Below, in pieces: positions 17,681 to 26,900 of a stretch of 35,789 nt of DNA. A model generated the notes under the pieces. That model had not been told where the DNA came from, ran no database searches, and worked only from the letters and a program-made list of their open reading frames with translations. Location of the stretch: the NCBI GenBank assembly GCA_045536815.1, contig JAZSOH010000016.1, positions 1 to 35,789 on the forward strand, given 5' to 3'. A program made the translations under genes and the position numbers. Positions within the stretch are counted from its first letter, which is position 1. Each line of letters starts with the position of its first letter. This stretch comes from UMGS1279 sp045536815. Its GTDB lineage: Bacteria; Bacillota; Clostridia; Oscillospirales; Acutalibacteraceae.

Positions 17681-18434
17681 TTATAAGCACCCCCTGAACA
17701 AGATACCTATGTTCTTTTTCGTCGCCTATGCAGGTACTTAAGGTTAGTATCTTAGACTTTAAGTCTAATTCTACTTCCCTTTTGTTAACCATCATAGAGG
17801 TTGGATTTTGAATATAACTGAGATAATCCTTAAAAACTGTGTTATCACTATAATTTATAGTATTTAACAAATGTCTGTTATCATACTTATACGCCGCTAT
17901 AATTTTATAGGTTAAAATATGGCCGGGCGTATAAATGTATATATACTGATTTTTCTCAAAAAATTCGGCATTACGGAACTTATGAAGATTTTGGAACATT
18001 GTCCCGTTTAGCATATTATGTCCATACAAAACTGTATTTCTGTCGGTAAAGTTTTTCCTGTTCTTTTTCTCGGAATAAATACTTCCCGCAAATTTATATT
18101 TCTTATCCAGACCGCGATGCAAATAAAAATCGTCATCCTCATTTGTTGCTTGTACAACAGGATAATCAATAACTGTGCCCGGAATCTTTATATAAGCATA
18201 AATATCAGTATTGATTTTTTGTAGCTCTTCAAAATCTATAGGATTCTTACGCAAAGGAGGAGCTTCGCTTTGTACCGAAGATGTATTATCGTTTTGCGGC
18301 TCAACCACATCATTTGAAAGAAGACCCTCTAAAAAATATACCCCTAAAGAAATAACACATAAAGCAAAAATTGCTATAAATATCCAAAAAAGGATATTTA
18401 GAAATTTTCTTTTGGCAGTCTTTTTCTCTTTCAT
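17661..18434 (-). CDS. srtB: Class B sortase
   Basis: A 257-aa cysteine transpeptidase that anchors secreted proteins to the cell wall. It has an N-terminal signal anchor (about residues 12-36), then the beta-barrel with VLYGHNM (His139), the TLSTC motif (Cys235) and Arg243 in HRYLVQG, which together form the catalytic triad. The insertion and spacing between His and Cys fit class B. Class B sortases of clostridia such as C. difficile recognise (S/P)PxTG-type signals, matching the SPETG substrate just upstream. ATG 18434 follows AGGAGG. No promoter is visible after the upstream terminator, so it probably relies on read-through. Confidence 0.93.
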   Translation of the reverse strand: MKEKKTAKRKFLNILFWIFIAIFALCVISLGVYFLEGLLSNDVVEPQNDNTSSVQSEAPPLRKNPIDFEELQKINTDIYAYIKIPGTVIDYPVVQATNEDDDFYLHRGLDKKYKFAGSIYSEKKNRKNFTDRNTVLYGHNMLNGTMFQNLHKFRNAEFFEKNQYIYIYTPGHILTYKIIAAYKYDNRHLLNTINYSDNTVFKDYLSYIQNPTSMMVNKREVELDLKSKILTLSTCIGDEKEHRYLVQGVLINDERTK

Positions 18435-18465
18435 AATACACCTCCTAAATCTTTATAAACCAAAA

Positions 18466-18491
18466 CGTGCCGCCTTTTAGCAGGCGGCACG
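18466..18491 (-). terminator. Terminator after the SPETG protein gene
   Basis: A GC-rich 10-bp perfect stem CGTGCCGCCT with a 6-base loop, followed on the minus strand by TTTTGGTTT. It lies between the surface protein gene and the sortase and probably lowers sortase expression relative to its substrate. Confidence 0.75.
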
Positions 18492-18511
18492 CAAATTAAA
18501 TTTTTTAAAAA

Positions 18512-19027
18512 TTAAGCTCTAACCTTTTTAACTGCAACTGCGCCTGCAAGAGAGAGCATTGTTAAAACTGCTACAGAAGCAAGAGCTTTGCTGCCAGTTT
18601 CAGGAGACTCTTCAGAATCGTTCTCGTCGCCTGCGGGTTTTTCGTCTTCGGCATCTGCTACATCATAAGTCTCTTTAATAACAAGGTCGGTAAGAGGCTT
18701 AATAACGAGAGTTCCATCTTCCAAGCTACCGGAAATCACAACGTAATCAACACCTTCAACAGCAGCAACAGCGTTGCCCTGATCGTCAATAACGTTGATT
18801 ACCCAACCTTTAAAGGTTCCCTCAGCATCTTCTGCTTTATCAAGCTGAATGCTTCCATCTTCAAGGGTGGTATAAGTGCCTTCGGTTGCTTCGCCTGTGC
18901 TATAAGTAGTAATCTCTATCTTATATTCAGGTTTTGCAGAAGGGCTTGGTGCTGCGAAAGCGGTAACTGTAGCGAAAGAAGCAACAAGTACCATAACAGC
19001 AATTAAGGTTGCTATAACTTTTTTCAT
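18512..19027 (-). CDS. Secreted protein with SPETG sorting signal, likely sortase B substrate
   Basis: A 171-aa protein with a signal peptide (residues 1-26, ending AFAA), a mature domain of about 115 residues and a full cell-wall sorting signal: SPETG at 141-145, a hydrophobic stretch and a basic tail KKVRA. The middle part (FKGWVI, LVIKPLTD) recalls InlB B-type repeat folds, weakly. An acidic linker precedes the motif. ATG 19027 has AGGAGG nine bases upstream; 20 extra upstream codons in frame lack a ribosome binding site. It has its own promoter, and the sortase gene follows its terminator. Confidence 0.85.
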   Translation of the reverse strand: MKKVIATLIAVMVLVASFATVTAFAAPSPSAKPEYKIEITTYSTGEATEGTYTTLEDGSIQLDKAEDAEGTFKGWVINVIDDQGNAVAAVEGVDYVVISGSLEDGTLVIKPLTDLVIKETYDVADAEDEKPAGDENDSEESPETGSKALASVAVLTMLSLAGAVAVKKVRA

Positions 19028-19073
19028 TATAATTTTCCTCCTAATATTTTTATAAAAATATTTTAACATTATG

Positions 19074-19102
19074 AGTATATCACACATTTTTCAAAAAGTA
19101 AA
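19074..19102 (-). promoter_or_regulatory. Promoter of the SPETG protein gene
   Basis: Minus-strand TTTACT (19097-19102), a 17-base spacer and TATACT (19074-19079). The leader has an AT-only hairpin (AATATTTT/AAAATATT) directly before the ribosome binding site. Confidence 0.65.
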
Positions 19103-19141
19103 TACCCTTTTTTCAAATTTTTAAAAATATTTTTTCATTTC

Positions 19142-19990
19142 CTATTCTTTTTCATGGATATCATCCATAAAAATACTTTCTTCGTCATTCGACTTATATC
19201 CGGCAAGCTCCTCTTCAGGGATTTCTAGACCGAGAGAAAGCCTTTTTTCTATATCCTCGCCCTTATGCTCCTCATAATATGGGTCAATGATATATTTTTT
19301 AATTGCAGGGAAAGTGTTTGTCTGAATAAGAGCTGATTTAAATCCAGGAACAACAAAGATTAAAATAATTGCAGCTACTATAAACAAATATGCATTTATA
19401 AGCGATAAAACAAAAAGTGCCGCATATATAATGCCCATTACTACACTTATAAGTATGTTGCGCCACAAGTTCAAAAATACAAAATGGAAGCTGTTTTTAA
19501 TAAGCTGCTTTATACTTAAATCAAAGGTTATTGTAAGGGTCCATATATAATATTTCATAAAGGTTGTACAAACAGTAAGTAAAAACGCAAGGGCTAAACC
19601 TATAAGGCCAAAGATAGTAAAATCATAAGCTAAATAGTTCCAAAAATACCAAAGGTCTATTGCCAAAAGAACCATAGAAATTGTATTTATAATTCCCAAG
19701 ACAAGTGCCTGTTTCCAGTTTTTCTTAACCGTCTCTAAAAAATCTTCAAACAAAAAGGAATGTTTTTCTCTTACAATACTTCTTGCTACACTTGTTATAC
19801 CAACCTTTGAAAGACCATTAGTTATAACGAAAATAGAACAAATCCAATAAATAGGTCCCATTTTTGCATAAGACCAGAAATTCCTGAAGTAAACCTCAAA
19901 AAAACTAAAAAAGCCTTTTTTCTTTTTTTCGTCCTTTTTTACTCCGGGGCCCTCTTTTGTATAATCAAATAATCCAAACAAACCCGCCAT
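19142..19990 (-). CDS. YesL-like membrane protein (DUF624 family)
   Basis: A 282-aa protein with about five transmembrane helices. The soluble loop SIVREKHSFLFEDFLETVKKNWKQA matches the typical REKHxFxxxDFxxTxKKNWKQA block of YesL/DUF624 proteins. Basic and acidic tails are cytoplasmic. In Bacillus, YesL is linked to pectin-derived sugar use, but most members have no known role. It ends the glycosyltransferase-luxS operon and starts 3 bases after the previous gene. Confidence 0.75.
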   Translation of the reverse strand: MAGLFGLFDYTKEGPGVKKDEKKKKGFFSFFEVYFRNFWSYAKMGPIYWICSIFVITNGLSKVGITSVARSIVREKHSFLFEDFLETVKKNWKQALVLGIINTISMVLLAIDLWYFWNYLAYDFTIFGLIGLALAFLLTVCTTFMKYYIWTLTITFDLSIKQLIKNSFHFVFLNLWRNILISVVMGIIYAALFVLSLINAYLFIVAAIILIFVVPGFKSALIQTNTFPAIKKYIIDPYYEEHKGEDIEKRLSLGLEIPEEELAGYKSNDEESIFMDDIHEKE

Positions 19991-19993
19991 AGA

Positions 19994-20737
19994 CTAATCT
20001 TCCTTTTTGTATATAAGTTTTTCTTTAATGGAAATATGTTTTTTACCCATATAATAAGCTGTGGTGCAAAATATTGGTAGTGGTAAAAGAGTGATGGCTG
20101 CTCCTAAAATGCCCCAAAAAGTGATTTCGAAGCCATTCCCCGTACCTTTTATAAGCACATCGTTAAAGGCAAACATATAAAATGTAATGATTTTATGTAC
20201 CCTAACATACCCCGGCAAAATCTTAAATACCGATGTAATTACAAGCACTAAATATGATACCGCAAAAGGAATATCGGCAATAAAACCTGATTTTAGCGCT
20301 TTTAGAATAATTTGCTTTTTGTCGGGCTCTTCCATTGATACGTCGGTGTCCCCTGCTTTCCAAACAGTGGAATATATCATAGATGCCCATAAAATAAAGG
20401 CGAGGGCCTGTGAAACCCATCTTATAACATTATTTGTTTTTTCACTAAGGGTAGAACGCACAGCAGTTTTATAATAAAGCTCCTTGCCGTCATAATCGGC
20501 GTATCTTGTATCCTCGCCGTCCTCAGAATAGTGCGTGTATACTTCGGTGAAATTCTCACCGTCTTCGCTATATAAAATAGTATAGCCGATTTCCTTAGTT
20601 TGCGCGCCAACCATAATAATAGTTATTGAAACGTAAATCATAAAGGCAATAAAAGAAGCCACAAGGGTTCTGATAATGCACTGAATAACCAGATTTTTTA
20701 CCGACGAGCTTTTGCCGAAACTAATACTTCGCGACAT
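19994..20737 (-). CDS. Integral membrane protein of unknown function
   Basis: A 247-aa protein with about five transmembrane helices: near residues 18-45, 105-122, 150-172, 182-198 and 206-230. An external acidic, tyrosine-rich loop (ILYSEDGENFTEVYTHYSED) lies after the first helix. I recognise no family. ATG 20737 follows AGGGGTGAT. It sits directly before the YesL-type gene; the two membrane proteins may work together. Confidence 0.7.
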   Translation of the reverse strand: MSRSISFGKSSSVKNLVIQCIIRTLVASFIAFMIYVSITIIMVGAQTKEIGYTILYSEDGENFTEVYTHYSEDGEDTRYADYDGKELYYKTAVRSTLSEKTNNVIRWVSQALAFILWASMIYSTVWKAGDTDVSMEEPDKKQIILKALKSGFIADIPFAVSYLVLVITSVFKILPGYVRVHKIITFYMFAFNDVLIKGTGNGFEITFWGILGAAITLLPLPIFCTTAYYMGKKHISIKEKLIYKKED

Positions 20738-20748
20738 ATTATCACCCC

Positions 20749-21291
20749 TTACTGGTACTGCGCCCTAACGCCACCAATATATTTCGGCCTTGTATATGCG
20801 CCAAGAAGCAGAGCCTCTCCCACATTTTTTACCGAAAGTCTAACCGGCACTGCGACCCTTTTTAGATGCATACCAATAAGCGTTCCGCCAATATCAAGTC
20901 CCGCATCGGCTTTGATTTCCTCAACTACTACGGGATTTTGCATCTTCTTAAATGCAACCGTAGCGAAGGAACCGCCCGCATTCATTTTAGGAACAACGCA
21001 AACCTTTTCTAAATCCTTAGCCGCCTCGCTTTCAATAACAATGGCGCGATTTAAATGTTCACAACACTGAACTGCCAAATAAATTTTATGTTTTGAAAGG
21101 AGCTCATAGGCAGTATCAAATATTACTTCGGCAACCTCTAGGCTTCCGTTTTTACCGATAACCCCACCCAAAACCTCACTTGTCGAGCAACCTATAACAA
21201 CGGTACTGCCAACCTTTAGTTTGCCCGCCACAATAAGTTCTTTTAAAGCTGTTTTTAGGTTAAAGCCAACGTTCATTAAAAGTTCTTCCAT
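20749..21291 (-). CDS. YwlG/UPF0340 family protein (TIGR01440)
   Basis: A 180-aa protein with the family features GCSTSEVLGGVIG near 34-46, QCCEHLNRA near 74-82, and KMNAGGSFATVAF near 102-114, plus DIGGTLIGMHLKRVAVPVR. The family is widespread in Firmicutes and has no settled function. ATG 21291 begins 2 bases after the luxS stop, with GGAAGG as ribosome binding site inside the end of luxS, so the two are translationally linked. Confidence 0.87.
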   Translation of the reverse strand: MEELLMNVGFNLKTALKELIVAGKLKVGSTVVIGCSTSEVLGGVIGKNGSLEVAEVIFDTAYELLSKHKIYLAVQCCEHLNRAIVIESEAAKDLEKVCVVPKMNAGGSFATVAFKKMQNPVVVEEIKADAGLDIGGTLIGMHLKRVAVPVRLSVKNVGEALLLGAYTRPKYIGGVRAQYQ

Positions 21292-21293
21292 AT

Positions 21294-21767
21294 TTACTTA
21301 CCTTCCGCTTCTAAAGGATATTTAAAATCTATAATCTCCTTTGAATTTAAAACATCTAAATATTCTTTTGCTTGTAAAACTGCAGACTCAAGACAAAGTG
21401 TTTTAAAGTTGCCACATTCTATTTCACTTGCCCCGAAAACCTCGCCCTTATGGTCTATAATTTTTTGCAAAACTTCCTTCACTACAGAAAGTGTCTCCTG
21501 GTCATTTGAGTTTCTAAGCAAAAGATAAAAGCCCGTAGCGCAACCCATTGGGCCGAAATAAATCACATTTTCCTTCAGGCTACTGTTCCTTATATATGTA
21601 GCAAACAAATGCTCAAAGGTGTGCATCGTTTTGTCGTCCATAACGTCATCGCTGTTTGGCTTTTTAGTTCTTAAATCATAGGTTTTTATATCCCCATCTA
21701 TTCTTGAAATATAAATACCGGGGGTTATATACCTATGGTCTACAGTGAAGCTTGTAATCTTTTCCAT
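21294..21767 (-). CDS. luxS: S-ribosylhomocysteine lyase LuxS
   Basis: Cleaves S-ribosylhomocysteine to homocysteine and DPD, the precursor of autoinducer 2, in the activated methyl cycle. The 157-aa protein has the metal site H49-T-F-E52-H53 and Cys118 (ECGN), and the catalytic Cys76 in GCATGFY, all at family positions. ATG 21767 follows AGAGGAT; a start nine codons earlier would overlap the upstream gene. No Pfs nucleosidase gene is in this window. Confidence 0.96.
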   Translation of the reverse strand: MEKITSFTVDHRYITPGIYISRIDGDIKTYDLRTKKPNSDDVMDDKTMHTFEHLFATYIRNSSLKENVIYFGPMGCATGFYLLLRNSNDQETLSVVKEVLQKIIDHKGEVFGASEIECGNFKTLCLESAVLQAKEYLDVLNSKEIIDFKYPLEAEGK

Positions 21768-21781
21768 CTTTATCCTCTTTA

Positions 21782-22441
21782 TTAAAGCAGACATTGTCCG
21801 TTTATAGTAAGCTTAAAATTCATACCAAGTTTTTCTGCCGCTTTTCTACAAAGCACCATTCTCTCTAAAAAGATTTCAAAATAATCCATAATTGAGCTAT
21901 ATTTAGTATCAATATCAAGGGTTAGTCTTATAATTTTGTTTTTATTTTCTATTGTAAGACCTCCACCCAAGGCCGAATAATTAACTCTGTCGTGTATATC
22001 AAAGCTTGTGATATCCTCGTTTCTAACCCTACTGCGCCTAACGTCAGATTTATCAGCCAAAATAAGTGCCGCCGAAACCGCATCAACAGGCACACCTGTT
22101 CCCTCATCGTGATTTCCTATTGCCGATACAACGGTTGCTATGTCTTCGGGGTCCATATCCATTTTATCTAAAATTCTAAAGGCCATAACTGCACCGCTTT
22201 GTGAATGTTCAATACGGTTTACAATATTACCTATGTCGTGCAAATATCCCGCGATTTTCGCAAGTTCAATTTCACGTGCCGAATAACCCAACTCACTTAA
22301 AATTTCCCCCGCCTTTAAAGAAACCTTTGTAACGTGGGCGAAGCTATGCTCGGTAAAGCCTAATTGTTTTAAGGCATAATCTGCCTTTTCAATATAAACC
22401 GAAATCGCCTTGTTAGCCTTTATATCTTCTAAAGTTATCAT
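21782..22441 (-). CDS. HD-domain phosphohydrolase
   Basis: A 219-aa HD-superfamily protein. The metal-binding residues are visible as HSFAH near residue 32, the YLHDIGN doublet near 67-73, NHDEGTGVP and the ADKSDVRRSRV helix. HD domains cleave phosphate esters of nucleotides or second messengers; the substrate here is unknown. Its ATG overlaps the stop of the glycosyltransferase as TAATG, and luxS follows by 14 bases. Confidence 0.85.
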   Translation of the reverse strand: MITLEDIKANKAISVYIEKADYALKQLGFTEHSFAHVTKVSLKAGEILSELGYSAREIELAKIAGYLHDIGNIVNRIEHSQSGAVMAFRILDKMDMDPEDIATVVSAIGNHDEGTGVPVDAVSAALILADKSDVRRSRVRNEDITSFDIHDRVNYSALGGGLTIENKNKIIRLTLDIDTKYSSIMDYFEIFLERMVLCRKAAEKLGMNFKLTINGQCLL

Positions 22442-23616
22442 TACCTTCTATGCCTTTCTGCTACTATTTCCTCGTATCTCTTATATGCCGATTTGATAGA
22501 ATCCTCCCAAGAGAAGTAAACCTTTTCGCCTGCCGCCTTGCCAAGCTTTTTAAAGCCATTCTCTGAGCGGATAGCTTCAAGTATTTTCTTTGCGCAGCTT
22601 TCGGCATTTTCTTCGGCCAAAAGTCCTGTTACCCCATCTTCTATTCCTTCTGCCGCGCAGCTTCCCCTTACAAGTAGTGAAGCACAGTCGCAAGCCGCCG
22701 CCTCTTTAACAACGAGTCCCGAAGTATCATAAGTAGACGGGAACAAAAATAAATCTGCAATACTGAAAAAGGTTCTAACCCTTTCCCTTTCATATATTGC
22801 ACCTAAAAACATAGTTTTATCGCCAAGACCTATACTTTTTGCATAGTGTGCGATAGCGGGCCTGTCCCCACCATCGCCTATAAAAAAGGCTTTAAAATTT
22901 TCTCCCGCATCGGAAACTATTTTAAGTGCATCCAAAATAAGTTTTACATTTTTATACCACATCATACGCCCGACAAACAAAAATACGGGTACATTTTCTT
23001 TAATTTCAAGCAGTCCCCTAAGCTTTTTAATGCAATTTTCGTCGGCAAGGCCTTTTGGGAAGTCGGTGCCATTTGGCATAATACGTATATCACCGGTATA
23101 TCCAAACTGTCTTAAATTATCCGCTGCCCCGTTTGAAACTGTCCAAACCTCATCGGCAGATGCTATGTTTGAAAGAACAAACCTCTTAACTATTTTATTG
23201 AATTTTGGATTTTGTACATATTTATCAATGTCAATATCAAACTTAGTGTGGTATGTAAAAACTGTAGGTATCCTATTTTTCTTTGCATAAGAATTATTGA
23301 TTTGCCTTGCCAAAACCGAGGAAGCAAAAGGACAGTGAACATGCATTATATCCATATCCTTCTGTTTTAATTCCAAAATTGTTTTTGGCGAAAAAGGATT
23401 GCCTACTCTATAAGGCATTTTACCGTTAAAATTTGCCGAAAAATATCTGTAAACTTCGAAATTATAGTTATCTATTATATGCGGATATTTTGGGGTAATA
23501 ACAATAGGTTTTCCCAAACCGTTGTTAATAACGTTAGCGTAGTTTACAACCGCATTTGCAACACCATCAATAGTTGGCGGAAAAGAATCGTTTAAAAGTC
23601 CAACCTTAAGTTCCAA
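22441..23616 (-). CDS. Family 4 glycosyltransferase
   Basis: A 391-aa GT-B glycosyltransferase. The N-terminal LNDSFPPTIDGVANAV loop and HVHCPFASS segment, and the C-terminal nucleotide-sugar site DTSGLVVKEAAACD (E-x7-E type), are those of GT4 enzymes related to diacylglycerol glucosyltransferases. A glycolipid product in the membrane is a fair guess, not proven. I chose TTG 23616 because GGGAG lies eight bases upstream; the ATG at 23637 contains this site within its reading frame and has no ribosome binding site. First gene of a six-gene operon ending at 19142. Confidence 0.85.
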   Translation of the reverse strand: MELKVGLLNDSFPPTIDGVANAVVNYANVINNGLGKPIVITPKYPHIIDNYNFEVYRYFSANFNGKMPYRVGNPFSPKTILELKQKDMDIMHVHCPFASSVLARQINNSYAKKNRIPTVFTYHTKFDIDIDKYVQNPKFNKIVKRFVLSNIASADEVWTVSNGAADNLRQFGYTGDIRIMPNGTDFPKGLADENCIKKLRGLLEIKENVPVFLFVGRMMWYKNVKLILDALKIVSDAGENFKAFFIGDGGDRPAIAHYAKSIGLGDKTMFLGAIYERERVRTFFSIADLFLFPSTYDTSGLVVKEAAACDCASLLVRGSCAAEGIEDGVTGLLAEENAESCAKKILEAIRSENGFKKLGKAAGEKVYFSWEDSIKSAYKRYEEIVAERHRR

Positions 23617-23634
23617 TTTTCTTCTCCCTTCTAC

Positions 23635-23653
23635 CATATGTCACAACATATAG
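23635..23653. promoter_or_regulatory. Inverted repeat in the leader of the glycosyltransferase operon
   Basis: CATATGT-CACA-ACATATA forms an imperfect dyad between the promoter and the ribosome binding site. It could be an operator or a small leader hairpin; I see no second copy. Confidence 0.3.
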
Positions 23654-23667
23654 CATATACTTTTTAA

Positions 23668-23696
23668 ATTTTATCACAGTAAAAAACTCTTGTCAA
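23668..23696 (-). promoter_or_regulatory. Promoter of the glycosyltransferase-luxS operon
   Basis: Minus-strand TTGACA (23691-23696), a 17-base spacer and TAAAAT (23668-23673). Confidence 0.7.
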
Positions 23697-23781
23697 GAAG
23701 ATGGCAAATATATAATATTAACTAAATTTTAATTTTTATAAATATTATTTATCAAATATCGAAGCTGTGCATTAACAAAAA

Positions 23782-23799
23782 TTGTTAAAAAAATAACAA
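23782..23799 (+). promoter_or_regulatory. Candidate Rex (redox repressor) operator upstream of nifJ
   Basis: TTGTTAAAAAAATAACAA differs at one base from the clostridial Rex consensus TTGTTAA-N4-TTAACAA. A third half-site TTAACAA lies at 23772-23778. Rex senses the NADH/NAD+ ratio and controls fermentation genes in Clostridia. The site is 49 bases upstream of the nifJ -35 box, so it may act on a second, more upstream promoter or as a remote site. Confidence 0.55.
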
Positions 23800-23800
23800 T

Positions 23801-23829
23801 TTATTGGTTTTTTATTGGTTTTTTATTGT
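23801..23829 (+). repeat. Three TTATTGG motifs phased at 11 bp
   Basis: TTATTGG at 23801 and 23812 and TTATTGT at 23823, embedded in T-runs, lie between the Rex-like site and the nifJ promoter. Helical phasing suggests DNA bending or cooperative binding of a regulator. Confidence 0.45.
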
Positions 23830-23847
23830 TTTTTTGAAAGATTACTA

Positions 23848-23876
23848 TTTACTTTTTAGGTAAGTAGTGATAGAAT
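23848..23876 (+). promoter_or_regulatory. Promoter of nifJ
   Basis: TTTACT (23848-23853), a 17-base spacer and TAGAAT (23871-23876). This leaves a leader of about 100 bases before nifJ. Confidence 0.6.
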
Positions 23877-23890
23877 ATAGGTTGAGGGTG

Positions 23891-23963
23891 TTTGCGCCGA
23901 GTTAAACCTTACAAAGCGCAAATATCTGCTAGTTAATTTTTATTATAGGCTTACCTTTAAGCC
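23891..23963 (+). promoter_or_regulatory. nifJ leader with two hairpins
   Basis: TTTGCGC (23891-23897) pairs with GCGCAAA (23916-23922), and GGCTTA/TAAGCC (23948-23963, loop CCTT) forms a second stem seven bases before the AAGGAGG site. These may stabilise the abundant mRNA or control translation; no known riboswitch is recognised. The rest of the 350-base gap between the divergent genes is AT-rich spacer. Confidence 0.4.
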
Positions 23964-23986
23964 ATATTTTAAGGAGGATTTTGTCC

Positions 23987-26900
23987 ATGGCAAGAAAAAA
24001 GAAAACGATGGACGGTAACAACGCTGCGGCTCACGTTTCGTATGCCTTCACCGAAGTTGCCGGTATTTACCCCATCACCCCTTCCAGCCCTATGGCCGAC
24101 TATGTTGACCAATGGTCTGCTCAGGGTCTTAAAAACATTTTCGACACAACAGTTAACGTTGTAGAGATGCAGTCTGAAGCAGGTGCTTCGGGTACTGTTC
24201 ACGGCTCTTTGGCAGCAGGTGCTCTTACAACCACCTACACTGCATCACAGGGTCTCTTACTTATGATTCCCAATATGTATAAAATCGCCGGTGAGCTTCT
24301 CCCCTGCGTTTTCCACGTTTCTGCTCGTACAGTAGCATCTCATGCTCTTAACATTTTCGGTGACCATTCCGACGTTTACGCTTGCCGTCAAACCGGTTTT
24401 GCAATGCTTGCCGAAACTAATACACAAGAAGTTATGGACCTTGGCGCCGTTGCTCACTTAGCATCAATTAAAAGCCGTGTTCCTTTCATCAACTTCTTTG
24501 ATGGATTCCGTACTTCTCACGAACTCCAAAAAATTGAGGTTTGGGATTATGCCGACCTCAAAGAAATGTGCGATATGGATGCAGTTGAAGCATTCCGCAA
24601 AAATGCACTTAACCCCGAACGTCCCAAGATGCGTGGTTCACACGAAAACGGTGATATCTTCTTCCAGCATCGTGAAGCATGTAATGAATATTACAATGCT
24701 GTTCCCGCTATTGTTGAGGAATATATGGACAAGGTTAATGCTAAGCTTGGCACTGACTATAAACTCTTTAACTACTACGGCGCTCCCGACGCAGAAAGAA
24801 TCATTATCGCTATGGGTTCTGTTTGCGACGTTGCTGAAGAAGTTATTGATTACCTCACCGCTAAAGGCGAAAAGGTTGGTCTTGTAAAGGTTAGACTTTA
24901 CCGTCCTTTCTCTGCAGAAAAGCTTGTTGAAGCTATTCCTGCAACTGCAAAGAAAATTGCAGTTCTTGATAGAACAAAAGAACCCGGCGCTCTTGGTGAG
25001 CCCCTTTACCTTGACGTTGTTGCTGCTCTTGCTGCTACCGGCAGACAAATTGATACAATTGGCGGCCGTTACGGTTTAGGTTCTAAAGATACTCCTCCTT
25101 CAAGCATTTTCGCTGTGTATGACGAGCTTAAGAAAGACGCTCCTAAACGTCAGTTCACTATGGGTATTACCGACGACGTTACCGGTCTTTCTCTTGAAGA
25201 AAAACCCGCTCCTAACACTGCTGCTGAAGGTACTATCGAATGTAAATTCTGGGGTCTTGGTGGTGACGGTACCGTTGGTGCTAATAAAGACTCTATCAAA
25301 ATCATCGGTGACCATACCGACAAGTATGTACAAGCTTACTTCCAGTATGACTCTAAAAAGACAGGTGGTATCACAATTTCTCACCTTAGATTTGGTGATA
25401 AGCCTATTAAGAGCCCTTACTACATCAATAAAGCAGACTTTGTTGCTTGCCATAACCCCTCTTACGTAACTAAGGGTTATAAGATGGTTAATGACGTTAA
25501 GCCCGGCGGCGTCTTCCTTATCAACTGTCAGTGGACACCTGAAGAGCTCAACGCTCATATGCCTGCAGAAGCAAAGAGATATATTGCTAATAACAACGTA
25601 CAACTTTACACTGTTAACGCTATTGACCTTGCCGCAGAAATTGGTCTTGGCAAACGTACAAATACCGTTTTACAGTCTGCTTTCTTCTCACTTTCTAAAG
25701 TTCTTCCTGAGGCTGAGGCTATCGGCTATATGAAAGAAAAAGCTCAGAAGTTTATGAAGAAGGGTAAAGAAATCGTTGAGATGAACGAGAAGGCTATTGA
25801 TGCCGGCGCTACCGCTTACGTTAAGATTGACGTTCCTGCTGATTGGGCAGATGCTAAAGACTGTGGCGAAGAGGCTGTATCTAACGGTCCTGAAAAACTC
25901 GTTAAGATGGTTGACACCATCATGAAGCCCGTTGCTCTTATGGATGGCGACGCACTTCCCGTTTCTGCTTTCGTTGAGCATGCTGATGGTACCTTTGAAC
26001 AAGGCGCTTCGGCTTACGAAAAACGCGGTGTTGCAGTTATGGTTCCTGAATGGAATCCTGACACCTGTGCTAAATGTAACAAGTGCGCTTTCGTTTGTCC
26101 TCACGCTACTATCCGTCCTTTCGCTCTTACAGCTGAGGAGGTTGCAGCTGCTCCTAAGCATATGAAGGTTGCACCTAAGGATATCGTTAAAACCGAGTAC
26201 AAATACACTCTTGCAGTATCTCCTTTAGACTGTATGGGTTGTGGAGTTTGTATTGGCGTTTGTCCTACCAACTCTCTTAAAATGGTTGCTCGCGAATCAC
26301 AAGAAGCTGAGCAAGAAGTATTTGATTACTGTGTTGCAAACATTGATGAAAAGCCCGAAACAACCGCTAACCTCAATGTTATCAGCAGCCAGTACAAAAA
26401 GCCTCTCTTAGAGTTCTCCGGTTCTTGCGCAGGTTGTGCAGAAACCTCTTACGCACGTCTTGTTACCCAACTTTTCGGTGACAGAATGTATATTTCAAAT
26501 GCAACAGGTTGTTCTTCTATCTGGGGCGGTCCTGCTGCAACATCTCCTTACACCACCGACAAAAACGGTCACGGTCCTGCTTGGGCAAACTCTCTCTTCG
26601 AGGATAATGCTGAGCACGGTCTTGGTATGTACTTGGGTCAAAAGGCTATCCGTGATAGACTTATCGCTCAGGTTAAAGAGATGGCAGAGTCTGATAAGGC
26701 TTCGGCTGAATTCAAGGCTGCTGCAGAAGCATACCTCTCTACTGTAAATGATGGTGATGCAAACCTTAAGACAATCGATGCTCTTGTTGCTGAGCTTGAA
26801 AAGGCCGCTAAAGAAGGTTGTCCTACCGCTCCTGCAGTATTGGATAATAAAGAATTCCTTTCTAAGAAATCCGTTTGGATTTTCGGTGGCGACGGTTGGG

